A stretch of 64,000 bases of DNA from Ulva prolifera (taxonomy: Eukaryota > Chlorophyta > Ulvophyceae > Ulvales > Ulvaceae), in contig JALAAN010000010.1 in NCBI GenBank assembly GCA_023078555.1, positions 1,550,001-1,614,000 of the forward strand. Reading direction: 5' to 3'. This document shows positions 48,783 through 62,250 of the stretch, piece by piece. The position numbers and the translations under genes are program-made. Each line of letters opens with the position of its first letter. Within the stretch, counting starts at the first letter, position 1. Under the pieces are notes generated by a model, which made no database searches, had not been told where the DNA came from, and was given only the letters and a program-made list of their open reading frames with translations.

Positions 48783-51700
48783 ATGCAACATCCCAGCACC
48801 TCCACACGTCCGTTTTCTTACGTCTGCTCAGCACCAGGGCGCTGCTTGAGCATTGTGCCAAGCGACACGTCGCAGGTGCACGGCATCACAGACCGCAGAG
48901 TGCTGCAGGCACGTTGTGTCATCACGACGTCCCAACTGGCGCGCTCGTTGATATTGAATCTTGTGGCGATCATCTGCGGGGCGAGCGATGTGACTCGGGC
49001 GCAGGGCGAGGCAGCGGCAGGTGGCAGGCCCGAGACGCGGACGGTGCGGACCGCCGATGACTTCGTCGCGGCCTTCCAGGACGGGGTGCTGCACATCGTC
49101 GTCGCCGCGCACCTCGACCTCACCGCCGTGCCCACCATCCTCGCCATAGAATCCAAGGGCTACGACTTTGACAGGCCCCTTGTCAGGCTCAACGGCACGA
49201 GGTCTGTGCGGGTGCGCTCCGCGGGGCTGCCGCCCTCGCCACCCGCGCTGCTGTCCCGCCGAGCCGTGCGGTGGCTCCCTCTCTCTGGCTCTCTATCTTC
49301 AGTCACGCCCGTGGTGTTGCGACGGGAAATGCCATCAGGGTGTGCCGTGCTGTGCTGCGCTTGAGGCGCCACAAGGGGCGCGGCCGCTGCTGCGCTTGTA
49401 GTGCGCGCCGCCCCCTCGATGCCCCCCCCCCCCCCACAGCAGCGCCGCCAGTGTGAAGGACGTGTGGGAACTGCGGCCGCACGTTGTGCATGCGGGGAGG
49501 CCAGCCTGTGAGATGCAGGGTGTGGGGTGCAGGGTGCGTGCGCGGGGGTGGCCGCGCCGGCGGTGCAGCTCGAGCCGGCGCTGCAGTCGGCGGCGGCGTG
49601 CCATCTGCTTGTGAGCGAGGACTTCCTTCAGCTGCACTCCAAAAGCAGCAGCTTGCTGTGGCTGCACGACCTCTACATTCAGGTGCGGCCACATCCCCCC
49701 CCCCCCCCGGCGCCCTTCTTGATGCCGGCGCCGCAGTTACCACACAACCTCTCAAAGCAGGGTGCTCAGAGGTGGTGAGGGCGAGGGTGGGAGTGCAGGT
49801 GGACCGGCAGGTGGTGCGGCCGGCGTCATCGGTCGCGATGCTGTTCCAGGTGCGCAGCACAGACCTCTGGGCGACGCAGTGCGTCTTCCGCGGCGACGGC
49901 GTCAGCAGCCGCTTCCTCGAGGCCGGCAGCAACCGCCGCATCTACCTCCGAGGTGCCCCCCCCCCCCCCCGTGCATGGTGCGCTGGTGTCCGCATTTTCT
50001 ACGGCTCCACCTCCGCACCATGGCGGCCACTCCGGCCCCTCACCCCCAGGGGCCTGGTGCGGCGTCACCGGGCTGAGTCAGCGCCGCGCATGCAGAGGTG
50101 ACGATCGCGGACTTCTCGCAGATCGTGCACCCGGGGGTGCGGCTGCAGCAGGGTGGCGTCGCTACGATGCTGCGCGTGACGGTGCGCAACAACACCGCCC
50201 GCGAGGTGGCCAACTCGGAGTACTCCGAGCTGCACAACGGGCCGGTGCTCGGCATGGTGTCCGGCAACCTGCGGCGCGCGCGCGCCTGGATGTACGACTG
50301 CGAGCTTGACGGCAACGTGGCCGCCGCGGTGCCGGGCGTCGACGCGACGAGTGACAACGAGCGCAACCGCGTGTTCAGCAACACGGGGCAGCCCCTCGTG
50401 TGGGTCAAGCTGCCGGGCCTCGAGTCGACGTTTGCGCAGCCTGAGGTGATGACGGCTGAGGCATTTGCCGACGGCAGCATCCAGCTCTTCCCGTCGGAGG
50501 AGGACGCGACCTTCCGGACGCTCGTCTCGGTGCGCCCGCCCCATTCCGGCTCGGGCGCATGTGTGCCCCTGCGCCACTCTGAGGCAGCGCTGGCGACTCG
50601 AGCCCGTGGCCTGAAAACGGCCTGTGTGCATGCTCACTTCGGGGCTTTATCACCCCACGGCACGCAGTCATGCAGACATGCCGCGCCCGCAGCTGTGCTG
50701 ACATGGGCACGAGTGGCTGTGAGGGTGCGTGTCGAGGTGGCAGCCGGAAGAGGGAGGCGCGCGGTGCAGGAGGAGTTCCAGGTGACTGGCCTGCCAGAGA
50801 TGCAGATGGCGGTGCTGCCTGCACCGGGGAGCGCTGACTTCAGCACGACGGCCGCGCCTGCTCCGCTGCCCCCCGTCCCCGGAGGCGGCGGCGGCGACGG
50901 CTCCAATGCAGGGGCAATCATCGGGGGCTGTGTCGCCGCTGCTGTCCTGGGGGCCATGCTCGCCGCCGCGGTGCTGCTGCTGCAGCGGCGGCGGCGGCGG
51001 CGGCAGCGGAAGCTGCTGCACAACAAGCCGGTGAGACACGCTGCCACCGCGACGCGGCCCGATGCAGAGCTTCCATTTCTTGGCGCAGATGGCGCAGGTG
51101 GTGAGTGTGTGGCGGTGTGCAGGCGTCTCCGGAGGTGCGATCACAGCCGCCGCCATCGGCCGCGCAGCTGGCGCCAATGCTGGGTGCGCGGCAGCCGTCG
51201 GCGCCGTCAGGGTCCCTCATCCGGGCGCTTTCGCAGTCCGCCGGCACCGACGGCCTCACCGCCTTCTCCCGCTCCACCGGCGGCACGGCCACGTTTGTTT
51301 GGCCCGCGGTTGTGCCTGCGGAGCGCGGCGGCGGCCGGGGGGGTGCGGCCGCCGAGCAGCTGGAGGATGCGCTGGACGACATGCATGCGCGCGGGGAGGT
51401 GCTGATGGGTGTGTATGAGCTCCTCGGGCCGGCGTGCCGGCGGCGCGGCGGGCAGGGGGTCGTGCAGTTTGCGCGGCGGCAGCAGAACGGCGCGGAGCAG
51501 GCGATCAAGTTCTTCACCGACCGCCGCGCCTTCGCGCGCGAGCTTGAGCTCTACAAGAACCCGACGCTGCGCGTGATGATGCCGGCCGTCTCCGCCGTGC
51601 AGGTGCCGCCCTGCTTGGGTACATGCATGTATGCATGCATGCATGGCGCACATGCGCTGTTTCCGCTTCGATGTTGACCAGAACCGCGGCGGAGAATTGT

Positions 51701-53001
51701 CGAAACCACAGAATCTGTATGGGATGGAAGAGCGCTAGGCGCCATGCGTGGTGGTTGTGGTGCAGGACAACGCCGACGCGAGGATCGTGGACGGGGCGGG
51801 TGGGGCGCTGCCGCCGTTCATCGTGGTCGAGCGGGGCGAGAGCCTCAACGAGTGGGTGGACCGCGTCGCGCCGGACTTTGTGACGTCGATGTTTGTGCTG
51901 TGCCACGTCACAAAGCGCCTGCAGCTGCTGCACTCCGCCGGCCTGTGTCACCGCGACCTCAAGCCCGGCAACATCCTCTGGCGCCCGACCGCCAACGCCT
52001 GGACGCTCATCGACTTCGGCTGCGCTGAGACCATCGGTGCGCCCCCCGCACCGTGCACCGAAGCCCCTGCCGCGGCCCCGTCTGCACCATGCCGGCTGCA
52101 CCGAAGTACAAGGCCCTCGCCCATCGCGCCGCAGAGCACCAAATCACACTACAAGGCAATGCAACCCCCACAGCTGCTGCACAGTGTCAGCTAGCGGCCG
52201 CCTGCGTACCTCGCCCATGCATGCTCACGCCTGCACCCGCCCGCACCCGACCATGCAACGGTCGTGATCATTGCCCAGCGCCTCGGTCGCGGTGGCAACG
52301 GACAGTGTGCGCTAGGGTGGGAGCTGCGTGCAGGGGGGGAGTGCCCGCTGCTGTTCAGCCTGCACTACGCGCCGCCGGAGGTCATCGTCGCCGCGAGCTC
52401 CGGCCATCGAACCACCGTCGGCGACCCGAAGGTCGACATCTGGGCGCTCGGGGTGATCGCGTTTGAGCTGCTCACAGGCATGCGCGCCTTCCCGCCGCAG
52501 GCCGACCGCAGTGACGTGCTGCCCTACATGGCCGGCTCGAAGCACCTGCCGTGGGAGGCCCCGGACAAGGTGTTTGTGCTGCGCAAGCTGGGCGTGCTGC
52601 GGCGGACGGTGCTGGCGTGCCTCGCGCGCAATCCGCAGGACCGCCCGACGAGCACGGCCGTGCTGCGCGCGTGGAACGGGTTGTTTGAGAGCGAGACCGC
52701 GACGCGGACGGGCCTGATGGACGATGTGCCGGCGGGGCCGGGGGGCCCGCCGCCGCTGCTCGCCGGCATGCGCTCCGGCTCGCTGCCGGCGACGCCGCAC
52801 CGCGAGGGCTCGCTGCAGGCATCGGTGACGGGCTCGGACGGCAGCCGCAGGGTCCCGGCGCTCGGGCAGGGGGGGATGCGGATGCCGTCCGGTGGCGATG
52901 CTGGCGTGGCCGCGGTGGCAGCGTCGCCGCGCACCGTTGCCTCGAACACCTCAGTGACTCGCAGCAGCGCCGCTGGCGGCTTGGAGCACACACATGATTG
53001 A
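48783..53001 (+). CDS. Receptor-like protein kinase, single-pass membrane protein
   Basis: Eight exons: 48783-49211, 49569-49682, 49799-49952, 50096-50529, 50770-51030, 51123-51602, 51766-52036, 52334-53001; 2811 nt, 936 aa. Donors GTGCG in four of seven, others GTGCC or GTGAG; acceptors GCAG. A hydrophobic stretch near residues 46-62 (LARSLILNLVAIICGA) could be a signal anchor. The ectodomain (about 66-420) has no recognised repeat. The transmembrane segment is about 424-447 (AGAIIGGCVAAAVLGAML), followed by RRRRRRQRK. Kinase: AIKFF (Lys593), CHRDLKPGN (His686), IDFGCAE (Asp707), YAPPE and DIWALGVIAFELLTG. The Gly loop is poor. The tail is Ser/Pro/Gly-rich. It presumably phosphorylates Ser/Thr in response to an outside cue. 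The start at 48783 is uncertain. Confidence 0.8.
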
Positions 53002-55247
53002 ATCCGTGAGCGATCCTGCCGCGGCGCAGTGTGGCCCGCACTGCTTGCTTTGCACACAGGACCGCCTGCGGCGGGCAGCAGGGAGGTGCTGAGCGGGAGG
53101 CATGCATCATCTGATGGGGCATGCGGCGGTCCGGCGTAGGAAATTGGTCGTGCCCCGCGGCAACGGCACATGCCGGATGTACCCAGGCGATGCGTGTGTT
53201 GCCAGACTGCCCGAGCGTGCCAAGGGCGGCGCTTCCCATCTCTCGTCTCGAGTGCTTTTCACTTGCTCTGCTCCCGTGTTTTTCGTACTTTTTCGAGACG
53301 GCAGCATGGGCGTGACTTTGCCGTAGGGAGTGTCGCGGTCTGTTGCTAGAGGGGGCGCACAGCGCTATGGCAGCCTCTGCTGCGTCCCTTCTAGGGCTGT
53401 TGAACACAGTGCTCTGAACCTGATGTAATGCCTGCTTACAATGTGCAGTCACACTGCTGCATAATTGTGAAGAGGCTTAATTAAAATCATGATACATTAT
53501 ATCAATACATCTGGCCGCTCACCGCCAGCACTTCATTGGAAACTTATCTACTTCTGTAAGTTCTATTGAGCCCTGTTGATTGACCTGCTTTTGCGGCTTT
53601 CACCGAAAAAGGGGCTACTCGACTTTTTCTTCACGGTAATGATGCAAACCGAAAGAATGAAGTGCAGCGGATTTCCGCTGGTGGTGACAAGGGCAGACGA
53701 ACCGCGGCTCGCTGCATGGGCAACAAACCGGCGAGAAAACAGCGCAGGCAGAATGCAGGTCACAGCACACACAGAAAGCAATGAATATCTAGCACGGGAC
53801 TATGCTGATTGCTGTGCTGCACGCTGTACTATTATTTGCTAAAAAGAATCTGACGGCGGTCAACCGTTCAGATAGGATCGCACCCGCCTGCCGCCCTGGC
53901 GATCACTGACATTGGTTGGAGCAGCCGAAGGGGAGGGCTCGGTGCCATGGTTGCAGGGATAGCAGGAAAAACTGCCTCGTCATCGCTGGAGCTCTCGGGC
54001 TCTGGCGGGTAGGTGGGGACAACGGGATGCGCCGTGAGGCCGGGGGTGTTGGCAGGAGCAGCCTGGAAGACCACGACACAGCAATTAGATGAGGAGCGGC
54101 AAGTACCGGATGCAGCAAGCATGCCAGCAGAAGGCGATAGCTTGTGCTGCTGGGTTTGTGTTTACATGAGCGGTTTTCATCGGCGAGCTTGTTCACAGCT
54201 GCGGCTCCGCCGGTGTCATACTGGCCCTGCCCACCCGCCGCCCAGGCAGTATGAGGGCACGTCTGAGCGTCAGACCGTACGACCCTGCTGGCAGCAGGCT
54301 CATGCTTACGTTTCAGCACGTCGTCTCGAGAACAAGCTGTCACAGTACCGGCGCAGTGCGGTAACAATGTTTACAGCACATAGCCTCTGGGCCGTGCCGC
54401 AGATGCTGTGTGCTTTGCTGCAGCTGCTCCAGCGCCAAGCACAAAGACAGCATGTCACTGGCCATGGTGCAGGCAACACTGCCAGGACCGCAGCAAAGCT
54501 CAAGAGTAAACTACAGGACACTGGGCCAGTGTATGGCAGAGCACCAACACAGTGCAACCAGCCACGCAGACTCAAGCGGCAACCCACCAACACACACTCC
54601 AGCTGATGAGCCTGAAGACACTACAGGGTCCAAGTAGAAGGATCAAGAGTTGTGCAGTCTTCATCTCGACCATGATGCATGGCATGATTGAACCTCTAGG
54701 ATCATGGCGAGGGCGATCCGATGGAGCTGTTAAAAGAAGCATGCATGGCACCATTGTGCAGGCGTGCAGCTACTGAGCTCGTTCTGGCAAGGTTACAGGG
54801 CCTGAAGTGATGCGTGTGGACATGCCTGTCAATCTATGCCCGCTATGCAAGCCCAAGACCATGGAGTCTATGCTTGTCAAGCACAGGGCTCAGGGATCTC
54901 AACATCTCACCTTCAAGCATTGATGCAGAAGAGGGCTTGCGGTCCATGCTCTGGATTACTGAAGGCAGAAGCACTCGCACGGCAGTGCCACAGTAGAGAA
55001 ATTGATCCGCTCCGTCGGACAGCAGTTGCCTAACAATGAGCAGTGCTGTAACGAGCGTACACATCCAATGGCAAACGAATGTGCACATACACAAAAAGCA
55101 ACATATCACCCAAATGCACACAACACACTCTGGCTAGTGAACTAAGCATTCTAAGAGGACAGCAAGGGACTCCCCCGCCTGAACTGGTGAAAGAATCATC
55201 AACAGCGTAGCAATTGTAACTGCAACAGTGGACCGGCCGATGCACAA
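53002..55247. other. Intergenic region, possible small minus-strand gene
   Basis: No recognised gene. A minus-strand frame at 54060-53868 reads AAPANTPGLTAHPVVPTYPP then EPESSSDDEAVFPAIPATM and a stop, preceded by an AG-like acceptor; upstream at about 54465-54380 MASDMLSLCLALEQLQQ is also open. These could be terminal exons of a short acidic-tailed protein, but no family is recognised. Confidence 0.25.
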
Positions 55248-58200
55248 TCACGCCAGGTATCTGTACATCTTCCTGTCTGCAACATCCCTCTCGATAAACT
55301 CTCGCTCGATCAAGCTTTCGATCCGCTTCTTGATGTCGGTTGCTACAGGGACGAAGCGTCCGCTCATCTGCCGGGTGACCTCGGTCACGATCGAGTTGTA
55401 GTCAAGGACCCGCCGCGCCTTCATGATGCGCACGATGGCAGCCTCGATGATGTGTTTCCGGTCCTCCTCCACCTTTTGCCGCGTCTGTCCGGACATGTCC
55501 ACCTGCGCGCAGATAGCACACAGGTTGCAGCGCAGCACGTGCACTCACATCACTATTGCACATCATCATTGCATTCACATCATGAGCTCGTGCTCGTCAC
55601 TTCGTTCATTAGGCCGCGCTAATGCCTAGCTTCCACGGAACCGTCAAGATCTTAGAGCATGAAATCAATGGCAAGGTGCTGCCGACTCTTTGCAGTGGTC
55701 TTGTCAACACACACTGGAGCCAACAGCGTTGGACAAGGCTTGTCCTCGTAGCCCCACAATGGAAAGCAATTACGAGAGGTTCATCATGACCCCAAGCACT
55801 AATAACTGCTGCAATACAGCGGCTGAGTGGACGATTCCACATTGGTGCATCACTGGAGGAGGCGTCCTCAGAAAGCATGATGGTGAGCAATGTGCGCAGG
55901 TGCTATGATAGCGTGCTGGACACTTTGTTGGCAAGGCAGAGACCAGAGCAAAGACGTCCACATGTCCTGGGATATAGGATCAGCTTGAACACGATATGCG
56001 TTGCAACTATCGCAGACAAGGGCAGTGCCTCGTTGAACCCACCCCGAATCAAGGCATGGGTGCGCTGATGCACACCAGACTGGGTCAGGGCTGGGGGCCT
56101 GGTAATCGATGCATGCACGGACACAGACTGCTGGAGCAGCGGCCACATCCCTGGCCGGTGGGCGATGGCCCAGAGCACCCGGGGCAGGGCAGGGTGGTGG
56201 AGTCGAGGGCGGGGGGCGCACCTCCTTCTGTCCGCCGGCAGCAGCAAACTTGATCTTCATGAGCTTCGAGTCGAACTTCTCGTTGAAGGAAAATACATCG
56301 CCGTCATTGATGTCCTTGCCAGCGGGGCTCTTCTTCAGTAGCGCCTTGCCCTTGACCATGCTGAGGCCGATCAACGCCGGCTTGAGGTCGTCCTTTGGAA
56401 TCTGTGTCACCTGCATGGCATAGGCTTGGTCATATCCACACAGCGGTGGGACTTGCAGAGCCCGGCACGTGGACGGGGCTCTGGAGCGCTAGAATGAGCG
56501 GGGGTCCGCCTGCAGGAATGCTCTCAGCCGGAAGACGCATGGCAAGCCACGCAGCAGGTGCGCTGCTGAGATTACACAGTGATACATGCCGGTGACACAA
56601 GAGCCACAAGAGCCACGCTGACTGTCCAGCATATACTGACATGAGAATGTGCCAGCAGCGAGCACGCATGGGGGAGGCAGTTGCCAGGCGCGCGCCGCCG
56701 CAGTGAAGGGCCAGCTGGGAGCTGCCACCAGGCGGGCCGCACCCGCAGGAGATGTGAGAACGAGATGCTGGGCTGGTCGTTCAAGAGCATCAGCACGACC
56801 ATCTGGTGCGTCGTCACCGTCAGCATGACGCGCTTCCCCCGTATAGTCGCCTTGAGGTCCGCGGTGCCCATCGCGGGGTGCCACTGCAGCTGCCGCCCGC
56901 TGTGCTTCTGCTTGTAGAACTCCTCAAAGGCCGCAGTGCAGCTCTCAAGCTCCGCAGGCAGCGCGCACGGCGCCGCCGCGCTCGACGGCCAGCTCCCCGT
57001 GGTCAGCACCTGCAGCCGCCCAGGATGCTCACATGCACGTCACCGCAGTGTACTGCACTGCTTGCCTCTGTCGCCGCAGTCTTCTGCCTATCGCTCCAAG
57101 GGAGTCCATGTGTGCGCCAGGGCCCCTTTGCTCTCCTCACACCACACTCACCACAGCACATGGCCGCAACCATGTGGTGTGACTAGCAGCTGCGGGCACA
57201 CTCCAGGAGTGTGGTATGCGGGCGGCACGTGGCAAGAATCAAGGCAATGGACAGCACCGGCAGAGCCAGCCTCGCTGTCCACAGGCGGGAGGGCGGCTGC
57301 TGACGTCGGACAGGGGCAGCGGGGGCGGCACCTGCACGGAGATCTCGGTCTGGAGGTCGTGGCCGTGCTCGCGCACGTGCGCCCGGAAGCTCTGCATCGT
57401 CTCCTGCGACGTCTTGATGTCCATGAACATGCTCTCCAGCTTGCTCGTGAACTGGTAGCCGCACTCCGTCTTGAGCTTGCTGAGCATCGAGTGCTCCGCA
57501 TCGTCGTTGGTGGTGCGTGCGTTCAGCAGCCGCCGGCTGAGATGCTGCTTGTAGTAGCGCTCGAACAGGTCCTTGTCCTGGAGGTATCTGCAGGCACATG
57601 GACGCCTCAGTGCGGCCGCAAGGGCGAGGTGTTCGGACAGTGGAGGGGCCGCTGCTGGTGCTGCCTGCAGATCATACTGGCCTAGACTCTGCATATACAC
57701 GCATCGCACATGTGGAGCTTCCACCGCAGAGCAGAGGGGCGAAATCGGCCACATCGTGAAGCGCGGGATGCGTGTGGCAGATGACTGTCATGTCTGATGC
57801 ACTGCCTGCGCTCAGACACACGTGATAATATAATGAATCATGGCACAATTGGTGACGACACCGCTCGCATCAAGCACTAAATCATGGCGCATTCGTCCTG
57901 GGCGCAATGGGCCTGGTCTCAGGCAGCGTGAGATGCACGGAGGGTCACACCGGAAGATCTGGAGGATCTCGTTGAGGGTTACGTCTGTGAGGGCGTCTGA
58001 GGCGACGCTCAGGCTGCGGCGGAGCTTGTGGTCGATGTAGAGCGAGATGTACTCCGCGCTGCGGGGGAACGAGTTGACGAACGACTGCATGCACACCGCA
58101 GTCACAAAAAGCCCTCAACATCCTGGCTGCTCATCAGAGGCCACACGAAGGCCGGCACAGAAGCCTTTCGAGCTGCATCACTTGAAGGCATTTGTGCATC

Positions 58201-61200
58201 ACTTCAAGGCCAAGCGAACGCAAGCTCTATGCAGTAAGGTCAGCTGTGGCTGGCAGTCTGCGAGGGAAATGCTCTTACGGCCGTTTTAGCGCCTCCACAT
58301 GACGGTGCAGGCTGCTGGGAGTCATAGGGAGTCAGGGCCATTGGGGACACACCTCAAAGGCATGGTTGACGGCCTGCAGGAAGAGACGATCCCCGTTGAA
58401 GGCTTCGGCGACGATGGTTGCATACTTCCGCCGCAGGTCCAGCACGCTCTGCGTGAACACGACCGCGTCCTTGGAGACCTCCCCATCCTGCACGAGCTCC
58501 TGCACGCGCGAGCAGCTGTCACGCAGCAAGCAGCAGCGCCACGCGGCGCCGGCCCAGGCCACTTAAAGCACCCGGGACACCCACAGCAACAGATGCAGGC
58601 AGGAAATACCAAGCTGATCACGGGTGGTGCCATCTGCAAGGTTAAAGGCACAGCGGTCCTTGATACAGCTGTCCCTCGCGAAACAAGGAAGAATGAGAGT
58701 AGGTTCGAATGGATTCGGTGCCAAGCCAAGGCAGAACGGACGTGAGCTGGTGGGGGAGGGGCGTGCCTGGCCGACGTGCTTGACATGGGCATGCAGCATC
58801 TCCCGGATGGTCTGGGGGCCGGCTGGCTGCACCCGGAGGCAGATGTTGTAGATGCGGCGCAGCACCGGTACTCGGTCATTGTTCAGCTGCTCCACAAACC
58901 CGCTGCCGTCCATCGCCAGGACGGTCGCCAACTGCAGAAATCCAGCACAACGGCATGTGGTCCTTGTTCATTTGGAGATGTCACTGTCCTCGTCAGGATA
59001 CAGCTAGGTAGCTCCGGATTTGCTTTACTTGACAACTGTTGCAGACAAAGCCAAAAGCTCATACACAAGCAGTGTGATATGCTTCGTCGCAGGCGGCGAA
59101 TGTCGGACATGAATGGACGGATGAGAACTCGAGACGAGAAATAAATACCCTAGTTTGCTACCACTGTGGACTGCAGCAAGGGCCAGCAGCATGGACGTGG
59201 GAGTTCTGAGCACCTGCTGTGAGACGAAGACATCATCTACGAGGCGCAGCAGCTTTGCCTTGCTGGTCGCCTGGTCGAGCACGGCGCAAGCACGCTCCTC
59301 CTCCTGTTGCAGCCTGTGCTCTACCATCGCAAAATACTCTGGGCAGTTCATCGTTGCAAGGCATCGCTGCACCTCGGTCCTGCATCGGGAAAGCAGAGTT
59401 CAACCATTGGAATTTTCCAAACGCATCAACGGTACCACACAAGAGCTGTCCTTTGTTTCAGCAGTGTCACGCGACAGTACAGCCAAGGACATTGCTGTGT
59501 TTGTAACAGTTGTAACAACTCACTCTACCCATCAGGAATCACAGAAATGCGTGACCAGTACATCTTGTGCCCATGTGTGCATGGACAGCACATTGTGCAG
59601 TAACAATCCGCATGCGCAGCTGACCCTGACGCAGATGCAGAATGATCATTAATGTACGAATGATGGCTTTCTCACAGCAATTTCTTGTTCACACAATCAG
59701 AATTTGACCGGACGACCGTGAAAATTGGAGATCTCGGGCAAGCCTGTAAGCTGAGCAAACTCCATGAATTCCATGAATGGCAGATAGGAAGCCATTGCAA
59801 ACAGCCAGCAAAGTCTGATTCTGGCACACCTTGGAGACCGGTACACAAGGTCTCTCGTAAGAAATTTGTGGTATTAAGCACTACATTCGAGATCAGCTGT
59901 GTCCTTCCCTTGACCCTGCCCTTGGATCGGGCGTGCCGGACACATACGTTTTCCGAGTGGACCGGAAAGCACATGAGTTCTTCAGACCACCGCAAGGCAT
60001 ATTTCACGCTCGGGCTGAACACGACACTCACGAAAGTGTTCGCTTACAGGTTGCCGATCTCGCGAAGCCTCGGGCCAGAAATCAGCCCTGCTGCTGTCAA
60101 GGGGGATGCAGCATGCAGGGTGCTGGGCGCACTCGCCATCAGGCATGGCAACAGAGGATGGCTCACAGACCGACAGAAGGACATTCTGATGGGAGCGCAC
60201 AGAAAGAAGTCCTTGGAGCGCTTCAAGAATGGCCCTTCGAGCTCCTGGATGTATACTGCCTTGCCCAACTCGAGCATCATCTTGGTGACGTCCTCCAGTG
60301 TGCCCCGCGCGATAACATCACCGCTGCGCTCCGCATCTACCTGTAGAGTACGTGCTAGATACTAAGTGATTTCAGGCAGGCAATCGGAAGTTGAGCCTCA
60401 CTAGGCTGCTTGTGTTCTGCAATTGGAAGCAGGGGGTTCTGAAGACCACACTGCATCAGCATGTCAACTGTATGGCCACTGCCGATGTGGCACACGCTCG
60501 TGCGCCTTCAAATCGTGTTTGACTGTCATATCATAAGCCAAGACTTTCTGCGCCAGCATCTCCTCTTCAGTGAAGAAGGCAGAGTACAGAAGTAGTTGAT
60601 CTTGCCAGCAGCATATGGTGACCGTGCTATATGATTCTCGCTGCACTGATTGCACGAGAACTGCGATACGGCAGAGCTGCAACATACAGCGAACTGCGTA
60701 GACACGAACTTGGATCCGTTCAAGTCAAGTCTTGCCACTGAACTGGATGCAGACGAGGGCAGGTCTGCAATAAGAAATAGTCACTGACCCATGTCTGATG
60801 GCAGTCAGATGGCGCCACCATCACTCACAGTCATGCTTCGAGGCAGATGTCTGGTAGATAATGGGACGGCTACCAGAACACAGCTGATGTCAATGACATG
60901 TCGCATGAGACGCAGCAAAATGATCACAGAGCAGCCCACACACAAATGGCCACGAACAACTATCTGGAACACCACATAAGCAGCAGGTGTCATGCCTGCT
61001 CCAGAAAGATGGACAACAGTCGCGCTCCGACATCATTGTCTCTGATCACCTCTTCGGTCCAAATCTCCATGCCTCTGGCATACACTGGTGTACGGTGAAA
61101 ATTCTTCACAAATGTCCTGTCCATGTACTGCACCACACAATCTTAGGACGACCATTCTGTTGAAGACTGTGATCTACATCATATGGCCTACAGCAGCTGA

Positions 61201-61850
61201 AGATGACAATCATCAGCAGATACATCTTGGATGACTGTACTGTTCTGATGTAATTGTCCGACCAATGCGAATGTAGCACATGGAATGCAGTGGTGCAAAG
61301 ACCACAACATCGACGCGACAAAATATATATAGCAAGGAGAACGAGAATACTCGTCTCACAAGAGTGCCCTCTGTGGAAGCCTGTGCACGTGAATCCACAT
61401 GATCAACTCTGTCGGGCAAACATGCACAGCCAGGCACATGACTGGGAACTGTGTTCAAGACATACTTCTGCCAGTCTGTAGGAAAGCGGGCAGCTTTTGC
61501 AATGTTGACTTGCGCACCATGAGAATGTCTCGAATCATCTGAGTGCTCTTGTGGTACGTTGACCACTGTGCCAGGACTTCTGACACGAACGCCATACCAG
61601 ATTTGTCTGTGAACTTTGCTCGGACATTGCACAAATGCCCTCGCAGACTGTTCTCAAAGCCTGTATATAGCATAGCGCCATACCGGTGCAGAACCAGCGT
61701 GTATGCTCGGCGGTACAGCTCTTCAAACGAGAGGTGTGACGCATTCTGCTCGTGGATCTTCTGGATTGCGCTCTCGAGTTTACTCCAGCACTCAACTGCA
61801 TCGGCTTCAGTTATGTTCATGGTCCGGCCCATGTTCGGCGCTGTCAAGAC
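55248..61850 (-). CDS. CUL3: Cullin-3, scaffold of CUL3-RING ubiquitin ligase
   Basis: Links BTB substrate adaptors to RBX1 and the E2. Exons (minus): 61850-61518, 61127-60996, 60340-60201, 59379-59214, 58931-58776, 58499-58353, 58084-57951, 57587-57332, 57009-56743, 56410-56222, 55502-55248; 2175 nt, 724 aa plus stop, all phases consistent. Landmarks: LSFEELYRRAYTLVLHRYG, MIRDILM/YMDRTFVKN, ERSGDVIARGTLED, FERYYKQHLSRRLL, LKTECGYQFTSKLESMFMD, VLTTGSWP, GTADLKA, RKHIIEAAIVRIMKARR with the neddylated Lys, and terminal KMYRYLA. The order and about 730-aa size match plant CUL3. The intron after 60996 starts GC (CAG|GCATGA). An AG acceptor before 61850 implies a short upstream exon with the true ATG; MGRTMNITE inside exon 1 is an alternative start. 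Confidence 0.92.
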
Positions 61851-62250
61851 CTGCACACCAGTGACGACAGCTTCATAGCACAGCCCCGACTACCTCAGGT
61901 CAACGGAACAGCCATGCTGCAGCTACCATGTCAGAGCATTTCAACATGTCAAGGTGCTAGCAGTACGCTGAGAGTACATCTCACGATGCGATCGACGTCG
62001 GTTTGCGCGCAAGGATTGCGATTGAGGATGATGCCATCGCAGCCGTGTCGGAGGATCGACACGTCCCTTTTCAGAATTTGAGTTACCATTGAGTACAAAC
62101 ACCCAGGTTTATGGCTGTGCACGCAGCACTGGAAAAGCGGTGAGCAGACAAGGTAAACATCGCAACCTGAAACGGCCTCCACAGTGCCGCGAGAACCATT
62201 CAAGGATACATATTTGACATGCAGTCAGATGTAGGGGGCAGTCGCGATGT
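61851..62250 (-). other. Region likely to hold the CUL3 first exon and promoter
   Basis: About ten N-terminal residues are missing compared with plant CUL3. A candidate ATG (62203, MNGSRGTVEAVSG with a following GTTGCG) is possible but unsupported. Confidence 0.3.

Noticed and set aside
60490..60590. Minus-strand frame with FFTEEEMLAQKVLAYDMTVKHD as a CUL3 exon
   Set aside because: It lies in the intron between the exons at 61127-60996 and 60340-60201, which join in phase and match cullin without it. No cullin has this sequence.
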